Shown here: positions 25,887 through 36,302 of the stretch, piece by piece | Numbering within the stretch: the first letter of the stretch is position 1 | Layout: the number at the start of each line of letters is the position of its first letter | Made by a program: the position numbers and the translations under genes | The notes under the pieces: generated by a model | Databases searched by the model: none | The model's input: the letters and a program-made list of their open reading frames with translations, nothing else | What the model was told of the DNA's origin: nothing | NCBI GenBank assembly: GCA_016218685.1 | Contig: JACRDD010000019.1 | Span: 124,001-188,000, forward strand | DNA: 64,000 bases | Direction: 5' to 3' | Source of the DNA: Desulfobacterales bacterium | GTDB taxonomy: Bacteria > Desulfobacterota > Desulfobacteria > Desulfobacterales > Desulfosarcinaceae

Positions 25887-26501
25887 ATGATCGAACGCCA
25901 GGAACGCACCAAAAAACAACTCGTTGCCGCGGCCATCGACCTGTTCCATGAGGTCGGCTTCCAGAAAACCCGCATATCGGACATCGTGGCCAAGGCCGGT
26001 GTGGCCCAGGGCACCTTCTACCTTTATTATAAGTCCAAGGAAGAGATATTTCTGGACATTTGCACGCAATTCATCACCCTCTTCTCGACTTTTCTGGAAG
26101 ATGCCAGCGACCTTTTCGCCGGCGGGTCTTATGGCGAAGTGCGTCAGAATGTCCTCACTTTTAATCGCGAATTGATCGCGCTCTACGCCGCCAACGGCAA
26201 GGTGGCCCGCATCCTGTTCCGCGAAGGGGCCGGCCAGAGTGGCAGCTTCAAACCGGTCTTCGAACGCATTTACACGCAGTTCATCGATATCGTACGCACG
26301 CGTTTGGAACAAAACCGCGCCACGGGCTACGTGAGCTTCGAGGATGCCGAAACCGAGGCGACCTTTTTGATCGGCTTGTTCGACCAGAGCCTTTTTTATT
26401 TCATGGATGTGAAGAAAAACATCGACATCGAGGCCCTCAGCCGCCGCATGACCGATTTCATCATGGGAGGACTTTCCAAAACTCCCCCGGCAGGCCGATA
26501 G
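25887..26501 (+). CDS. TetR family transcriptional repressor
   Basis: A 204-residue regulator. The helix-turn-helix is in the first 50 residues: AAIDLFHEVGFQKTRISDI, then AGVAQGTFYLYYKSKEEIF, the canonical TetR pattern. The rest is the helical ligand/dimer domain. The ATG at 25887 (after GGGGAGCAGCC) is chosen because the upstream in-frame ATG at 25845 sits inside the promoter/operator. It ends at a terminator 15 nt later and is followed by the exporter operon, whose promoter carries the same operator, so it probably represses both itself and that operon until a hydrophobic ligand binds. Confidence 0.92.
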   Translation: MIERQERTKKQLVAAAIDLFHEVGFQKTRISDIVAKAGVAQGTFYLYYKSKEEIFLDICTQFITLFSTFLEDASDLFAGGSYGEVRQNVLTFNRELIALYAANGKVARILFREGAGQSGSFKPVFERIYTQFIDIVRTRLEQNRATGYVSFEDAETEATFLIGLFDQSLFYFMDVKKNIDIEALSRRMTDFIMGGLSKTPPAGR

Positions 26502-26515
26502 CGTTTTCAACTTTG

Positions 26516-26548
26516 CCGGCTTCGGGTATCCACGAAGCCGGTTTTTTT
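26516..26548 (+). terminator. Rho-independent terminator after tetR
   Basis: CCGGCTTCG (26516-26524) pairs with CGAAGCCGG (26533-26541), followed by seven T. It separates tetR from the exporter operon, which therefore needs its own promoter. Confidence 0.88.
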
Positions 26549-26561
26549 GGCTTTCAAAAAT

Positions 26562-26577
26562 GACTGATCCGTCAGTC
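26562..26577 (+). promoter_or_regulatory. Second TetR operator, upstream of the exporter gene
   Basis: GACTGA-TCCG-TCAGTC (26562-26577) is a perfect 6-bp inverted repeat ending 29 nt before the exporter start. It shares the core AATGACTGAnnCGTCA with the site over the tetR promoter. Confidence 0.7.
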
Positions 26578-26606
26578 TCCAGTTTCGAGCTTTTTGAGGA
26601 GGATCG

Positions 26607-29573
26607 GTGGACGAAAACGGTAAGAAAAGAAGCGACGCCCCCCGGGCCAACGGCATGTCCGCCTGGCTCATGCCCGTGGTGTCGCGCTTTTGGCTGGTGG
26701 TTCTGCTCGTGGGTGCCATTTCGGTTCTGGCCGCCTGGGCCATTCCCAGGATCGCCATTCAAAACGACCTCTCTTTTATGCTTCCGGACGATAATCCCGC
26801 CAAGATGGCTTTTCGTGCGGCCGAGGAGCGCTTCGGCAACTCCGGTGGTATTGCCATCGCCATCTTCTCGCCGGAAGGCATCTATCAGCCGGAATTGCTC
26901 CAGCGCGTCCGGCAACTGGCCACGCGCTGCCGGGAGCTCAACATCCGCATTCCGGCCGAGGAACTGGCCGCGCGGTGGCAGCTTTCTTCGGAACAGGGTT
27001 TGGCCCTGGCGGGGCTGTTGCAGAGCCTCTCGACCGATCCCGGATTCAGCGCGCAAATGCTGGCCGAGAGCCTGGCGGCCCCGGATGAGCTGGTGGAAAT
27101 GATAGCCGACGCCCTGCCCGCCTTTCTCGGAAGGGACGATACGGAGCGCTTTTCCCGGGAATTGGCTGAAAAAATGATTGCCCTGGCCGCCGACCGACCC
27201 TCCTTGCCCGCGGATCTGTTCGCCTTTGCCATGCGGACCACGGACCTGTACGGCCACGCGCGCAATATGTGGGTCGATCAGGTGGTGGCATTGACCGAAA
27301 CCGATAGCGTCTGGCCCGAATTTACGGACCATGCACCCATCGCGGCGGCCATGCGCCCGTTTGGTTTCCCCGCCGGTCCGGATTTGGAGCGCTGGGCCGA
27401 TATCCTGTTGGAAGCCGGTGCAACCCGGGCCGAGGCCATCCTGACCCTTCCGGCCGAACGGCTGCAAAAGACCGGACTGCCGGCCGAGTTCGTGACCGAA
27501 GTGACCCGCCGGCTCACCCCGCAGGCGGCCGATGCCCTGGCCCGGGCCATGGCCGAGGCCCCCAAGCAGATCCGCGTGGCCGATTTGGCCCCCCGGGAAC
27601 TCTCGGCCAAGACCATGGAAGCGGTCCGGACCCGGCTGCACGCCTGGCCATTCCTCCAAAATGGCATTTACTCCCAGGATGAAAAGAGCCTGCTGGTGGT
27701 CTTACGCACCGTGCCCAACCTCGATCAACCCAACCGGGCACTGCTCCAGGAAGCCATCAAGCCCGAAGTGCGGCGTTTGTTCGGCGACGGCCGTTATACG
27801 ATCCACCTGGCCGGCTACAGCGTGGTGGATGAAGCCGTGGCCCGGCTCATGCGCCAGGATGTCGCGCGTCTTTTCCCGCTGGTCATCGCCGTGGTGCTGA
27901 TTTTTCTATTCTGCTCGTTTCGCAACCTGGCCGGGGTGTTCTATCCGCTGCTCACGGTCTTGATCGTCGTGGTCTGGACCATCGCGGCCATGGCGCTGCT
28001 CGATGTGCCGCTTTCGGCGGTGGGCACGGCCATGCCGGTGCTGCTGGTGGCGGTAGGCTCGGCCTATGGCATTCATCTGGTGCACTATTTTGCCCTGCAC
28101 CACGGCGGCACCTCCGACCGCCATTCGGCCGCGGCCGATATGCTGGACGTCACCGGCTGGGGTGTAGTGATGGCCGGCCTGACCACGGTGGCCGGATTCG
28201 CCTCCCTGGCGTTCAACAGTATCGTGCCCTTGCGTGATTTCGGCGTGTTCACGGCCTTGGGGGTTGCCTTCGCACTCTTGGTATCGCTGGTCTTGATCCC
28301 GGCCCTGCTCGCACGTTTCGGCATCAAGGCACCGGCCCACCACCCCAGCAAAAGCGCTGCGCTGCTCCAACGGTTCTCCAGGGACCTGCTCGGCGGCATC
28401 GGGCGCTTGGCTTCCGACCATCCCAAGTTCGTGCTGCTGTGCGCCATGGCCCTTCTCGCGGGCGCGGCCTTTAGTTTCGCCGAGGTTCGCGTGGAGATGA
28501 ACAATGTGGCCTTCTTCAAGGAGGATTCGGAGATTCGCCGGGCCGATACCTTTATCAACCGCAATTTTGCGGGCACCGTGGATATCCGCATGGTCTTCAC
28601 GGCCTCCGAGGAAAACGGCGCGATCGACCCCGCAGTGCTCGATGCCATGCAGGCCATGGGCCGAGAGCTTCAGGCGCGCCACGCGCAGATCGGAAAGACC
28701 CTGTCCATCGTCGACTTGATCCGCAAGATGAACCAGGCTTTTTACTTCAACGATCCCGCCTATTACCGGTTGCCCAAAGAAACCGATCTGGCCGGGGAGC
28801 AGAGCCGGGAGGCGTTGAGAGCGCATTTGGCCTCCTACATCGACAAGTATCAGCGCGCCGATACGCGCGCCTTCATCGACCCCACCAAAAAAGAAGCCGT
28901 CATGATCCTCCAACTGAATACCGCCTCGAGCGCGGTATCCAAGCAGATCCTGACATCGGTGCAGGAAATGCTGGACGGCCCCCCCGGAGAACTCCTGCGC
29001 CAAAAAAACGTCCGCGTGCACTGCACCGGTATCGGCGCCCTTTACCTGGAATCTGAGCATATGATCGTCAATGGCCAGATGCTCTCCATCGCCGGTTCGG
29101 TCTTGATCGTGTTTGTCCTGGTGGCCCTGATCATGCGCTCGCTGCCCTATGGCCTGCTCTCCATCGTGCCGTTGTGCGTCTCCATTGGCATCAACTTCGG
29201 CATCATGGGGTTGCTGGATATCCCCCTGGATGCCGCCACGGCCATCTCGGCCTGCGTGGCCATCGGCATCGGCATCGACTACGGCTGCCACTACCTGAAC
29301 CGGTACCGCATGCTGCGTGCCGAGGGCCGGGCCCACCAGCAAGCGGCCGTGCTTACAGCCGAGACCACCGGCGGCGCCATCGTCATCAATGCCCTGGCCG
29401 TGGCGGCGGGCTTTGCCGTGCTGCTCTTTTCGGCCTTCGTGCCGCTCGTTCACCTGGGTTTTTTAATCGCCCTGACCATGCTGACCTCGGCCGCCGGGGC
29501 GCTGATCCTGCTGCCGGCCGTGCTGTCATTGTTCCAGAAGCATTCGACATCCGCTTGCATACAAAAGGAGTAA
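26607..29573 (+). CDS. RND superfamily exporter (MMPL type)
   Basis: A 988-residue inner-membrane exporter with GTG start at 26607 after GAGGAGGATCG. Layout: TM1 near residues 25-48, a periplasmic loop to about 415, five or six TM helices about 420-570 (VVLIFLFCSFRNLAGVFYPL onward), TM near 605, a second loop, and a final helix bundle from about 820 (IVFVLVALIMRSLPYG) to 975. Each bundle is the sterol-sensing/MMPL fold; ISACVAIGIGIDYGCHY carries the conserved Asp of the proton relay. This is the two-bundle hydrophobe exporter type (HpnN/MMPL-like), not a tripartite AcrB. It is followed by LolA-like and DUF1302-like genes, suggesting lipid or hydrophobic-compound export. Confidence 0.9.
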   Translation: MDENGKKRSDAPRANGMSAWLMPVVSRFWLVVLLVGAISVLAAWAIPRIAIQNDLSFMLPDDNPAKMAFRAAEERFGNSGGIAIAIFSPEGIYQPELLQRVRQLATRCRELNIRIPAEELAARWQLSSEQGLALAGLLQSLSTDPGFSAQMLAESLAAPDELVEMIADALPAFLGRDDTERFSRELAEKMIALAADRPSLPADLFAFAMRTTDLYGHARNMWVDQVVALTETDSVWPEFTDHAPIAAAMRPFGFPAGPDLERWADILLEAGATRAEAILTLPAERLQKTGLPAEFVTEVTRRLTPQAADALARAMAEAPKQIRVADLAPRELSAKTMEAVRTRLHAWPFLQNGIYSQDEKSLLVVLRTVPNLDQPNRALLQEAIKPEVRRLFGDGRYTIHLAGYSVVDEAVARLMRQDVARLFPLVIAVVLIFLFCSFRNLAGVFYPLLTVLIVVVWTIAAMALLDVPLSAVGTAMPVLLVAVGSAYGIHLVHYFALHHGGTSDRHSAAADMLDVTGWGVVMAGLTTVAGFASLAFNSIVPLRDFGVFTALGVAFALLVSLVLIPALLARFGIKAPAHHPSKSAALLQRFSRDLLGGIGRLASDHPKFVLLCAMALLAGAAFSFAEVRVEMNNVAFFKEDSEIRRADTFINRNFAGTVDIRMVFTASEENGAIDPAVLDAMQAMGRELQARHAQIGKTLSIVDLIRKMNQAFYFNDPAYYRLPKETDLAGEQSREALRAHLASYIDKYQRADTRAFIDPTKKEAVMILQLNTASSAVSKQILTSVQEMLDGPPGELLRQKNVRVHCTGIGALYLESEHMIVNGQMLSIAGSVLIVFVLVALIMRSLPYGLLSIVPLCVSIGINFGIMGLLDIPLDAATAISACVAIGIGIDYGCHYLNRYRMLRAEGRAHQQAAVLTAETTGGAIVINALAVAAGFAVLLFSAFVPLVHLGFLIALTMLTSAAGALILLPAVLSLFQKHSTSACIQKE

Positions 29574-29576
29574 GCC

Positions 29577-30389
29577 ATGCGAAGAAGAATCATCCTGTTT
29601 GCCCTGCTCATCCTGGCCTTCACGCTGCCTGCCGCGGCCGCCGAAATCGGCCCCTATGCCAAGGAAACGGCCGAAGCGGACGGACGGCGCATTTTCGATA
29701 TCGCCGAGAACTTCAACCAGCCCAAGCAGGATCTGGTAGTCTACGCGCGCATGACCCTCAAATCGGGCGAAACGGTCAGCGACACGCGCAAAGTGATCCT
29801 CAAGCAAAAAAGTTATGGTGAGTTGAGCCGGGCCGTCTTGCGCTTCATCGACTCCATGAAACGCGGGCTGACTTTCCTGACCATCGAAACCAACGGTTCC
29901 AACAACGATCAGTATTTGTACACGCCGGCCATCGGCCGCCCGCGCCAGATCGCTTCCCAGGATCGGCAGAACAACTTCGAGGACACCGATTTTACCAACG
30001 AGGACATGGGCGGACTGAAGCTGGACGACTACACCTATAGCCGCGGCAGTGATGCCACTATCGAAGACCGCGCCTGCTTTAAAGTCACGGCCGCGGCCAA
30101 AGCCGCCGATGCGCGCTTTCCCAAACGGATCAGTTGGATCGACCAGCAGACCTTCATTCCCTTGCAGGTCAAGATCTACAACCAGGACAACAAGCTCGTT
30201 CGCGTGCTGGTGGCCGGCGACATCCGCGCCGTCGGCAACATTCATCTGCCATTCAAGACCGTGGCCAAGGATCTGCCGGCCGATCACACCACCATCCTGG
30301 AAGTGGCCAAAGCCTTGGTGGACAGCGGTTTGGAGGAGCAGGCGTTCGACAAGGAAGGGATGGGGGCCACATGGAAAGAAGCGTTCTAA
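29577..30389 (+). CDS. Outer membrane lipoprotein-sorting (LolA-like) protein
   Basis: A 270-residue periplasmic protein. A signal peptide (MRRRIILFALLILAFTLPAAAA, cut near residue 22) precedes a LolA/LolB-like half-barrel: VVYARMTLKSGETVSDTRKV, NDQYLYTPAIGRPRQIAS, SWIDQQTFIPLQVKIYNQ. Proteins of this family next to MMPL exporters are thought to carry hydrophobic cargo across the periplasm. The start is 4 nt after the exporter stop with AAGGAG inside that gene; its end overlaps the next start by 19 nt. Function by neighbourhood is inference. Confidence 0.85.
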   Translation: MRRRIILFALLILAFTLPAAAAEIGPYAKETAEADGRRIFDIAENFNQPKQDLVVYARMTLKSGETVSDTRKVILKQKSYGELSRAVLRFIDSMKRGLTFLTIETNGSNNDQYLYTPAIGRPRQIASQDRQNNFEDTDFTNEDMGGLKLDDYTYSRGSDATIEDRACFKVTAAAKAADARFPKRISWIDQQTFIPLQVKIYNQDNKLVRVLVAGDIRAVGNIHLPFKTVAKDLPADHTTILEVAKALVDSGLEEQAFDKEGMGATWKEAF

Positions 30390-31795
30390 CCCTGATTCTG
30401 GTTTTGCTGCTGGGCCTCGGCGCGCCCGGCACGACGTGGGCCGCCGAAACGCCGAAGGCCGAAGATGAAGAAGATGCCGATCTGGGCGATCTGCTGCACG
30501 AATCCGCACCGCCGGCGCCGACTCCTTCGCCGGTCGCGGAAGCAAAGCCGGCCCTGCCCTTGGGCTACGAAGGCGAGGTGCGCGGTTACCTGTGGAGTCC
30601 GAGCGATTATGACGAGCAGTGGCACACCACCGACCGGCTGGACCTTACAGCCTGGGCAGAGATCGGAGCGCTCGACATCGCCGGCCGCCTCAAGCTCGAC
30701 TACCAGGACATCGAGCAGCACAACCAGGCCGATGCCGATCTGCGCGAACTGTACGCCCAGTATCCGGTCTGGTCCGCGGCCGGAAGCCGCATGGATCTGG
30801 CCCTGGGCAAGAAGATGATCTACTGGGGCAAGGGGGACGAAGTGCGGCCCATTGACCGGGTCTCGCCCCAGGATCTGAGCGCCTTTCTCTTCTACGATAT
30901 CAACGAGCGTAAAACCGGGCGCGTGGGCACGTTCGCCGACGTGCAGATGACCCGCCGGACCCGCTTCGAAGGCTTCTGGTCGCCCTACTTCGAAGCCAGC
31001 GATACCCCCGGGCTGGGCGACTTTTTCGAGCCTACGCTGTTGCGCCGGCTGGCCGACAACGGCATCGCCGTGGGCGACGAGCAAACGCCAGACGAGTGGT
31101 CCGCCGATGCCGGTTACGGCGGGCGCTTGATCTTCTCCGTGCTCAAGGCCGACCTGGCCCTTTACGCCTTCCAGGGCTACGATCCCAATCCGACCTATGT
31201 CGTCGACCAATTGGGAACGTTCAACGGCCTGCCCATCGTTCCGCTATCGGTGGCCGCCACCCACCCGCGCATGACCTTGTATGGCGCGGACATCGAGCGC
31301 ACCGTGGGGCCTTTCGTCCTGCGCGCCGAAGCGGCGTATCAGCCCGACGGGGCCTTGTTCAGCCTGGATTGGTCCCGGGATCCGACCCTGCTGCTGGAAG
31401 CGCCCGACGGGGTGGCCGAAAAGCCGCAACTGCAATATGTGTTCGGTATCGACAAGAACGATTTTCTGACCCGCAACCTTTTCCTGAATCTGCAATTTCT
31501 GGGCAGCCATATCTACGATTATGACCCGCGCCTGACGGCCGCCGAGGACCAGCGCGGCATGACCGCCACGCTGCGCTACGCCTTCCTGGATTCCAAGATG
31601 ACCGCCTGGTACCGCTATATCATCCTCTTCGAGGGCAGCGACCAGCGCCACCATGCCGAAATCGCCTATAACCTCCTCACCTGGGCCCAAGTGGGCCTGG
31701 GCGCCGTGGTGTTCGAAGGCACGGACGACACGGCCTATTTCGGCCAGTATGACGATCGGGATTTTGTCTATGCCAAATTGAAGCTGGTGTTTTGA
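30371..31795 (+). CDS. DUF1302-like outer-membrane beta-barrel protein
   Basis: A 474-residue protein with signal peptide (LILVLLLGLGAPGTTWAA), an acidic/Pro-rich linker to about residue 60, then alternating strands of a beta-barrel (LDLTAWAEIGALDIAGRLKL, MDLALGKKMIYWGKGDEVRP, ending DFVYAKLKLVF with a C-terminal Phe typical of outer-membrane proteins). GKKMIYWGKGDEVRPIDRVSPQDL resembles the DUF1302 family found with LolA-like proteins and MMPL exporters. It probably serves as the outer-membrane exit of the TetR-controlled operon. A decayed copy of its 3' end lies about 1.2 kb downstream. Confidence 0.82.
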   Translation: MERSVLTLILVLLLGLGAPGTTWAAETPKAEDEEDADLGDLLHESAPPAPTPSPVAEAKPALPLGYEGEVRGYLWSPSDYDEQWHTTDRLDLTAWAEIGALDIAGRLKLDYQDIEQHNQADADLRELYAQYPVWSAAGSRMDLALGKKMIYWGKGDEVRPIDRVSPQDLSAFLFYDINERKTGRVGTFADVQMTRRTRFEGFWSPYFEASDTPGLGDFFEPTLLRRLADNGIAVGDEQTPDEWSADAGYGGRLIFSVLKADLALYAFQGYDPNPTYVVDQLGTFNGLPIVPLSVAATHPRMTLYGADIERTVGPFVLRAEAAYQPDGALFSLDWSRDPTLLLEAPDGVAEKPQLQYVFGIDKNDFLTRNLFLNLQFLGSHIYDYDPRLTAAEDQRGMTATLRYAFLDSKMTAWYRYIILFEGSDQRHHAEIAYNLLTWAQVGLGAVVFEGTDDTAYFGQYDDRDFVYAKLKLVF

Positions 31796-31865
31796 GCCTT
31801 CGAGAGCCGCTGGGCTGCTCGCACAATTACTTCGTTTAGAACTGTTTTGGCGCTTGACTTCCCCC

Positions 31866-32702
31866 TTAAGGGTGCATGGCGCCGCCGTTACTCTTTTGCA
31901 ACAGGCAGCTTATATAAACCATTTCTCCATTTTTAAGCATTTTATTGAATTTGGTATCTTCGACTCCAGCAAACTTTAGAAATCCTTTAAGCTTCGATTT
32001 ACGAACCATTTGCGCGATCATGGCGGTTCTGCGTTCGTTGTCCAATTTCAACGCCCGAAGAACATTCGGCGTTATCTCGGTCTCCCGGATCAATGTCATA
32101 CCCGATTGGCGTAATTGCTCACGAAGAACGGACAGGTCCTCTTTACTTCGCATATCGGCAAAGAGAAAATGTCCGCCTTCGCGAAGCACCCGCTTCACTT
32201 GGCCCAGAAATGCCGCCACGGAAGGGTAACAATGCGAGGATTCTACGTTTACCACGGCATCGAAACTACTATCCGCAAAAGGTAGCGATTCGGCATTACC
32301 GACTTTAAACGCTAGCCCATCGACGCAATAGTTGCGGTTGCAGAACGCCACCGCATCTTTCGCGAAGTCCACACCCATCATCGTTTTGGGTTTTAAATAG
32401 CGCTTGATGTAATCCGCCCCGCCCCCCCGGCCACTTCCAATTTCCAGCACCTCTAGCCCAGCCAGGTCAACGTCACTGGCAACATGCCGATAGAGTTGGA
32501 TGCAGTAGCGCTCTAGGGCGTCCGCTTGCGATAGGGGCATCATTTCCGGATTGCCCTCCAAAGGTGCATAACCGTAATTCATGAATTTCCAGTCTTCTCG
32601 TCGATAGGATTTGGCCATATGCTGATAGCACAGCTTCCACAGGGCGCCTTTGATCTTGGCCAGAATCGAACTAAACAGTGCCGACACAAAATTCGTTTTC
32701 AT
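31866..32702 (-). CDS. SAM-dependent methyltransferase (phthiotriol-methyltransferase-like)
   Basis: A 278-residue class I methyltransferase. SAM motif I is VLEIGSGRGGGADYI near residue 86, then MMGVDFAKDAVAFC, GNAESLPFADSSFDAVVN and ESSHCYPSVAAFLGQVKRVL. The GRGGGADY and ESSHCYP motifs are those of the mycobacterial phthiotriol/phenolphthiotriol dimycocerosate methyltransferase group and related lipid or polyketide O-methyltransferases. The ATG at 32702 gives the family-like start; upstream in-frame ATGs at 32816 and 32840 are alternatives. It is visibly AT-richer than its neighbours, runs against them, and lies between an intact porin and a decayed porin tail, all signs of acquisition. Confidence 0.82.
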   Translation of the reverse strand: MKTNFVSALFSSILAKIKGALWKLCYQHMAKSYRREDWKFMNYGYAPLEGNPEMMPLSQADALERYCIQLYRHVASDVDLAGLEVLEIGSGRGGGADYIKRYLKPKTMMGVDFAKDAVAFCNRNYCVDGLAFKVGNAESLPFADSSFDAVVNVESSHCYPSVAAFLGQVKRVLREGGHFLFADMRSKEDLSVLREQLRQSGMTLIRETEITPNVLRALKLDNERRTAMIAQMVRKSKLKGFLKFAGVEDTKFNKMLKNGEMVYISCLLQKSNGGAMHP

Positions 32703-33158
32703 GGATAGGCCTTTATTAAGAGCGGAAATGGAAATGAAGGCGGTACGATCCGCGCGGATTCCGAAGGCTGGCGAAGGGGCGGCATTCGGTAACCGCGCAC
32801 GGATGACGAGCCGTGTCATAATTTCTTCTTGGAAGTTCAAGTAACATATTGCCGTAACCGTTTACAATTAGAGCAACTCCTAAATCTTAGGGGCTAAAAT
32901 CCTCCCTGGCCCCGGATGCCGTGGCGTTTGAAGGCAGGGACGATACGGCCTGTTTCAACCCGTAGCACCATCGGGATTATGCTGAGCCCAAATTGAAGCT
33001 GGTGTTTTGAAGCGGCGGATGGTAGAAGCGGTCTGGAATTTTTGCGGCAACAGATAGGCTCTTGGCGTTTGGGACGAGTCGGCTGTTGGCTGACAACCGG
33101 CACGCTCCCGCGAGGGACGGCCCGCGGAACCCAAAATTAACGCTATAGGAGCACTATC
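32703..33158. other. Intergenic region between methyltransferase and helicase genes
   Basis: About 450 nt. 32703-32880 is mixed-composition sequence that may hold the methyltransferase promoter. 32918-33010 is a decayed porin tail. 33011-33158 is the leader of the DEAD-box helicase gene, ending in TAGGAGCACTATC before its start; no stem-loop as regular as a riboswitch was recognised there, though helicase leaders are often regulatory. Confidence 0.5.
32918..33010 (+). pseudogene. Decayed 3'-end copy of the DUF1302-like porin gene
   Basis: These 93 nt align without gaps to 31703-31795, the last 31 codons of the intact porin gene, with 17 mismatches (76 of 93 identical). The last 23 nt are identical in both (31773-31795 and 32988-33010). 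In the porin frame the copy has an internal TAG where the intact gene has CAG-TAT, and still ends PKLKLVF-stop. Weaker similarity seems to reach back to about 32882. It is a remnant of a second porin gene in the same orientation. Confidence 0.85.
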
Positions 33159-34799
<1,641 letters not shown>

Positions 34800-34809
34800 T
34801 GCGCTCCAC

Positions 34810-35085
34810 GTGTGGTACCTTTATATAATACGCTGCCGCGACGGCACGCTGTATACCGGCATTGCCATGGATGTGGCCCGGCGCCTGGCCGCGCACAGGG
34901 CCGGCAAGGGGGCTAAGTACCTGCGCGGCCGCGGCCCCCTGACCCTCGTTTATCAAACCCGCATCGGCGGCAGAGCCTTGGCCCTGAAGACCGAGCGCCG
35001 GGTAAAAGCGCTCCCCAAGACCAAAAAGGAGCAGCTCGTCGCGAAACGACTGTCCATCGCGACCCTGCTCCCTGAAACAAAATAG
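34810..35085 (+). CDS. GIY-YIG domain protein (UPF0213 type)
   Basis: A 91-residue protein with GTG start at 34810, giving VWYLYIIRCRDGTLYTGI: the GIY (YII) and YIG (YTG) strands and the following MDVARRLAAHRAGKGAKYLR with the conserved Arg. This small family (UPF0213/YhbQ) has the nuclease fold; YhbQ has been tied to DNA processing, but cellular roles are poorly known. The start follows the helicase stop by 10 nt with no clear ribosome site, so translation is probably coupled to the helicase gene. Confidence 0.85.
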   Translation: MWYLYIIRCRDGTLYTGIAMDVARRLAAHRAGKGAKYLRGRGPLTLVYQTRIGGRALALKTERRVKALPKTKKEQLVAKRLSIATLLPETK

Positions 35086-35106
35086 GTCCGTTTGCCGGCT
35101 ATGGCG

Positions 35107-35376
35107 TCATGGCTGCAGATCTTCGGCCTTTTGGGGGTCGGCGGCCGGCCAAGCCGCTTTGCGGGACTCTTTCTCGGCGAGGCCCGGCGCGGCGGTTTCC
35201 GGCAACGCCAGGCCGGATTTGTAGAGCATCCCGATCACATCCGTGCCGGCCCCATCCGTGGCCGGCGGACAACCCGATTCGGGGGTGCACATGCCGCCGG
35301 GCCTGGCCGCTTTAAGGTTCGTTTCGAAAAGTTCGGGCAATATTTGACGCATCTGCTCGAGTGCGGAATCTTTCAT
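35107..35376 (-). CDS. Hypothetical protein (89 aa)
   Basis: An 89-residue frame starting MKDSALEQMRQILPELFETN with GGAG five bases before the ATG at 35376. The N-terminus is helical; the middle has two Cys in MCTPESGCPP and the C-terminus is Ala/Glu/Lys-rich. No family is recognised. The clear ribosome site and non-overlap with neighbours argue that it is real. It is divergent from the methyltransferase gene at 35515 and convergent with the GIY-YIG gene. Confidence 0.55.
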   Translation of the reverse strand: MKDSALEQMRQILPELFETNLKAARPGGMCTPESGCPPATDGAGTDVIGMLYKSGLALPETAAPGLAEKESRKAAWPAADPQKAEDLQP

Positions 35377-35514
35377 GGCATCTCCTTGATTTCGAATTCT
35401 ATGCTTCAGGATAAGCGCGGCCGGCGCCGAAGCAAATGGCGCTTGGAAAAACGGTTGCCAAGCCGCGTCTCGTCGCTATGTTCTCCGATAACTTACGCAG
35501 CCAGGAGATGCACG

Positions 35515-36153
35515 ATGAACCCCACGCCCCCACCCCCCAATGCGCGTCAACGCGTGAACGCCTGGCTCCTGCACCAGGCCGACAATCTCATGGATCGCAT
35601 CTATGGCGCGCGCAAGCGCTCCATCTACCGCCAATTGCCGAACACCGTGGTGGAGATCGGTCCCGGCACCGGGGCCAACCTGCGCTATTACGCGCCCCAT
35701 ACCCGGGTGATCGCCATCGAACCCAATCGCGCCATGCATCAAGCGCTCGCATCCAAGGCGCGACGTTATGGCCTCGATCTTTCGATCCGCACGCTCAAAG
35801 GCGAAAGCATCGACCTGCCCGATCGCAGCGTCTCGGCCGTGATCGGCTCCCTGGTGCTGTGCAGTGTGGACGATCCGACCCGGGTCTTGTCCGAGGTCCG
35901 CCGCATCCTCCAACCCGGCGGCCGCTATATTTTCCTGGAGCATGTGGCGGCCATGCCCGGAACGCGCCTGCGCGGCCTGCAACATCGGCTGCTGGCCGTC
36001 TGGCGCTGGCTGTTCGACGGCTGCCACCTGAACCGCGACACCCACCTGGCCATTCGCCGGGCCGGGTTTGCCTCGGTGGAGATGGATTGTTTTACGCTGC
36101 GCACCCCATGGCTGCCGTTTGCGCCGCATATTTTCGGCCAAGCGCTAAGGTAG
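35515..36153 (+). CDS. SAM-dependent methyltransferase, UbiE/Mettl7-like
   Basis: A 212-residue class I methyltransferase: VVEIGPGTGANLRYYAPH (motif I), VIAIEPNRAMHQAL (motif II), SVSAVIGSLVLCSVDD (motif IV), then VLSEVRRILQPGGRYIFLEH, the UbiE/Methyltransf_11 pattern. The GPGTGANLxYY form and LEHV motif resemble phospholipid or thiol methyltransferases of the METTL7 group. The substrate is unknown. The ATG at 35515 follows CCAGGAGATGCACG. It appears monocistronic. Confidence 0.88.
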   Translation: MNPTPPPPNARQRVNAWLLHQADNLMDRIYGARKRSIYRQLPNTVVEIGPGTGANLRYYAPHTRVIAIEPNRAMHQALASKARRYGLDLSIRTLKGESIDLPDRSVSAVIGSLVLCSVDDPTRVLSEVRRILQPGGRYIFLEHVAAMPGTRLRGLQHRLLAVWRWLFDGCHLNRDTHLAIRRAGFASVEMDCFTLRTPWLPFAPHIFGQALR

Positions 36154-36275
36154 CCTTGCCAGAATCCGCCTCAACCGCTTTCCCCCTCTGCTTACGCATA
36201 GTGTTCAAATCCTGTCGCGATACCTCCAACCCAGGTAGGGGCGTTGTTTAAAGGCCGCCTTGGGTTATCCAGGGC

Positions 36276-36302
36276 TAAAGTTTGCTCGATCCGGTTCGAT
36301 AA
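36276..36302 (+). promoter_or_regulatory. Sigma-28 (FliA)-type promoter of the chemoreceptor gene
   Basis: TAAAGTTT (36276-36283, perfect -35), an 11-nt spacer, and TTCGATAA (36295-36302; consensus GCCGATAA, 6 of 8). It lies 134 nt before the methyl-accepting chemotaxis gene. The leader also has TTTGCGGG/CCCGCAAA arms (36307-36314 and 36355-36362). Confidence 0.7.

Noticed and set aside
25857-27659. 600-residue antisense frame across tetR and the exporter start
   Set aside because: Spans two well-supported sense genes, a terminator and an operator; no domain seen.
27906-29453. 515-residue antisense frame over the MMPL exporter gene
   Set aside because: His/Asp/Gly-rich shadow peptide; the sense strand carries a complete transporter.
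31796-32987. Integrase-mediated island bounded by att sites
   Set aside because: The 23-nt identical repeat first looked like att sites, but similarity extends across 93 nt in the porin frame and there is no integrase, so gene duplication with decay explains it better.
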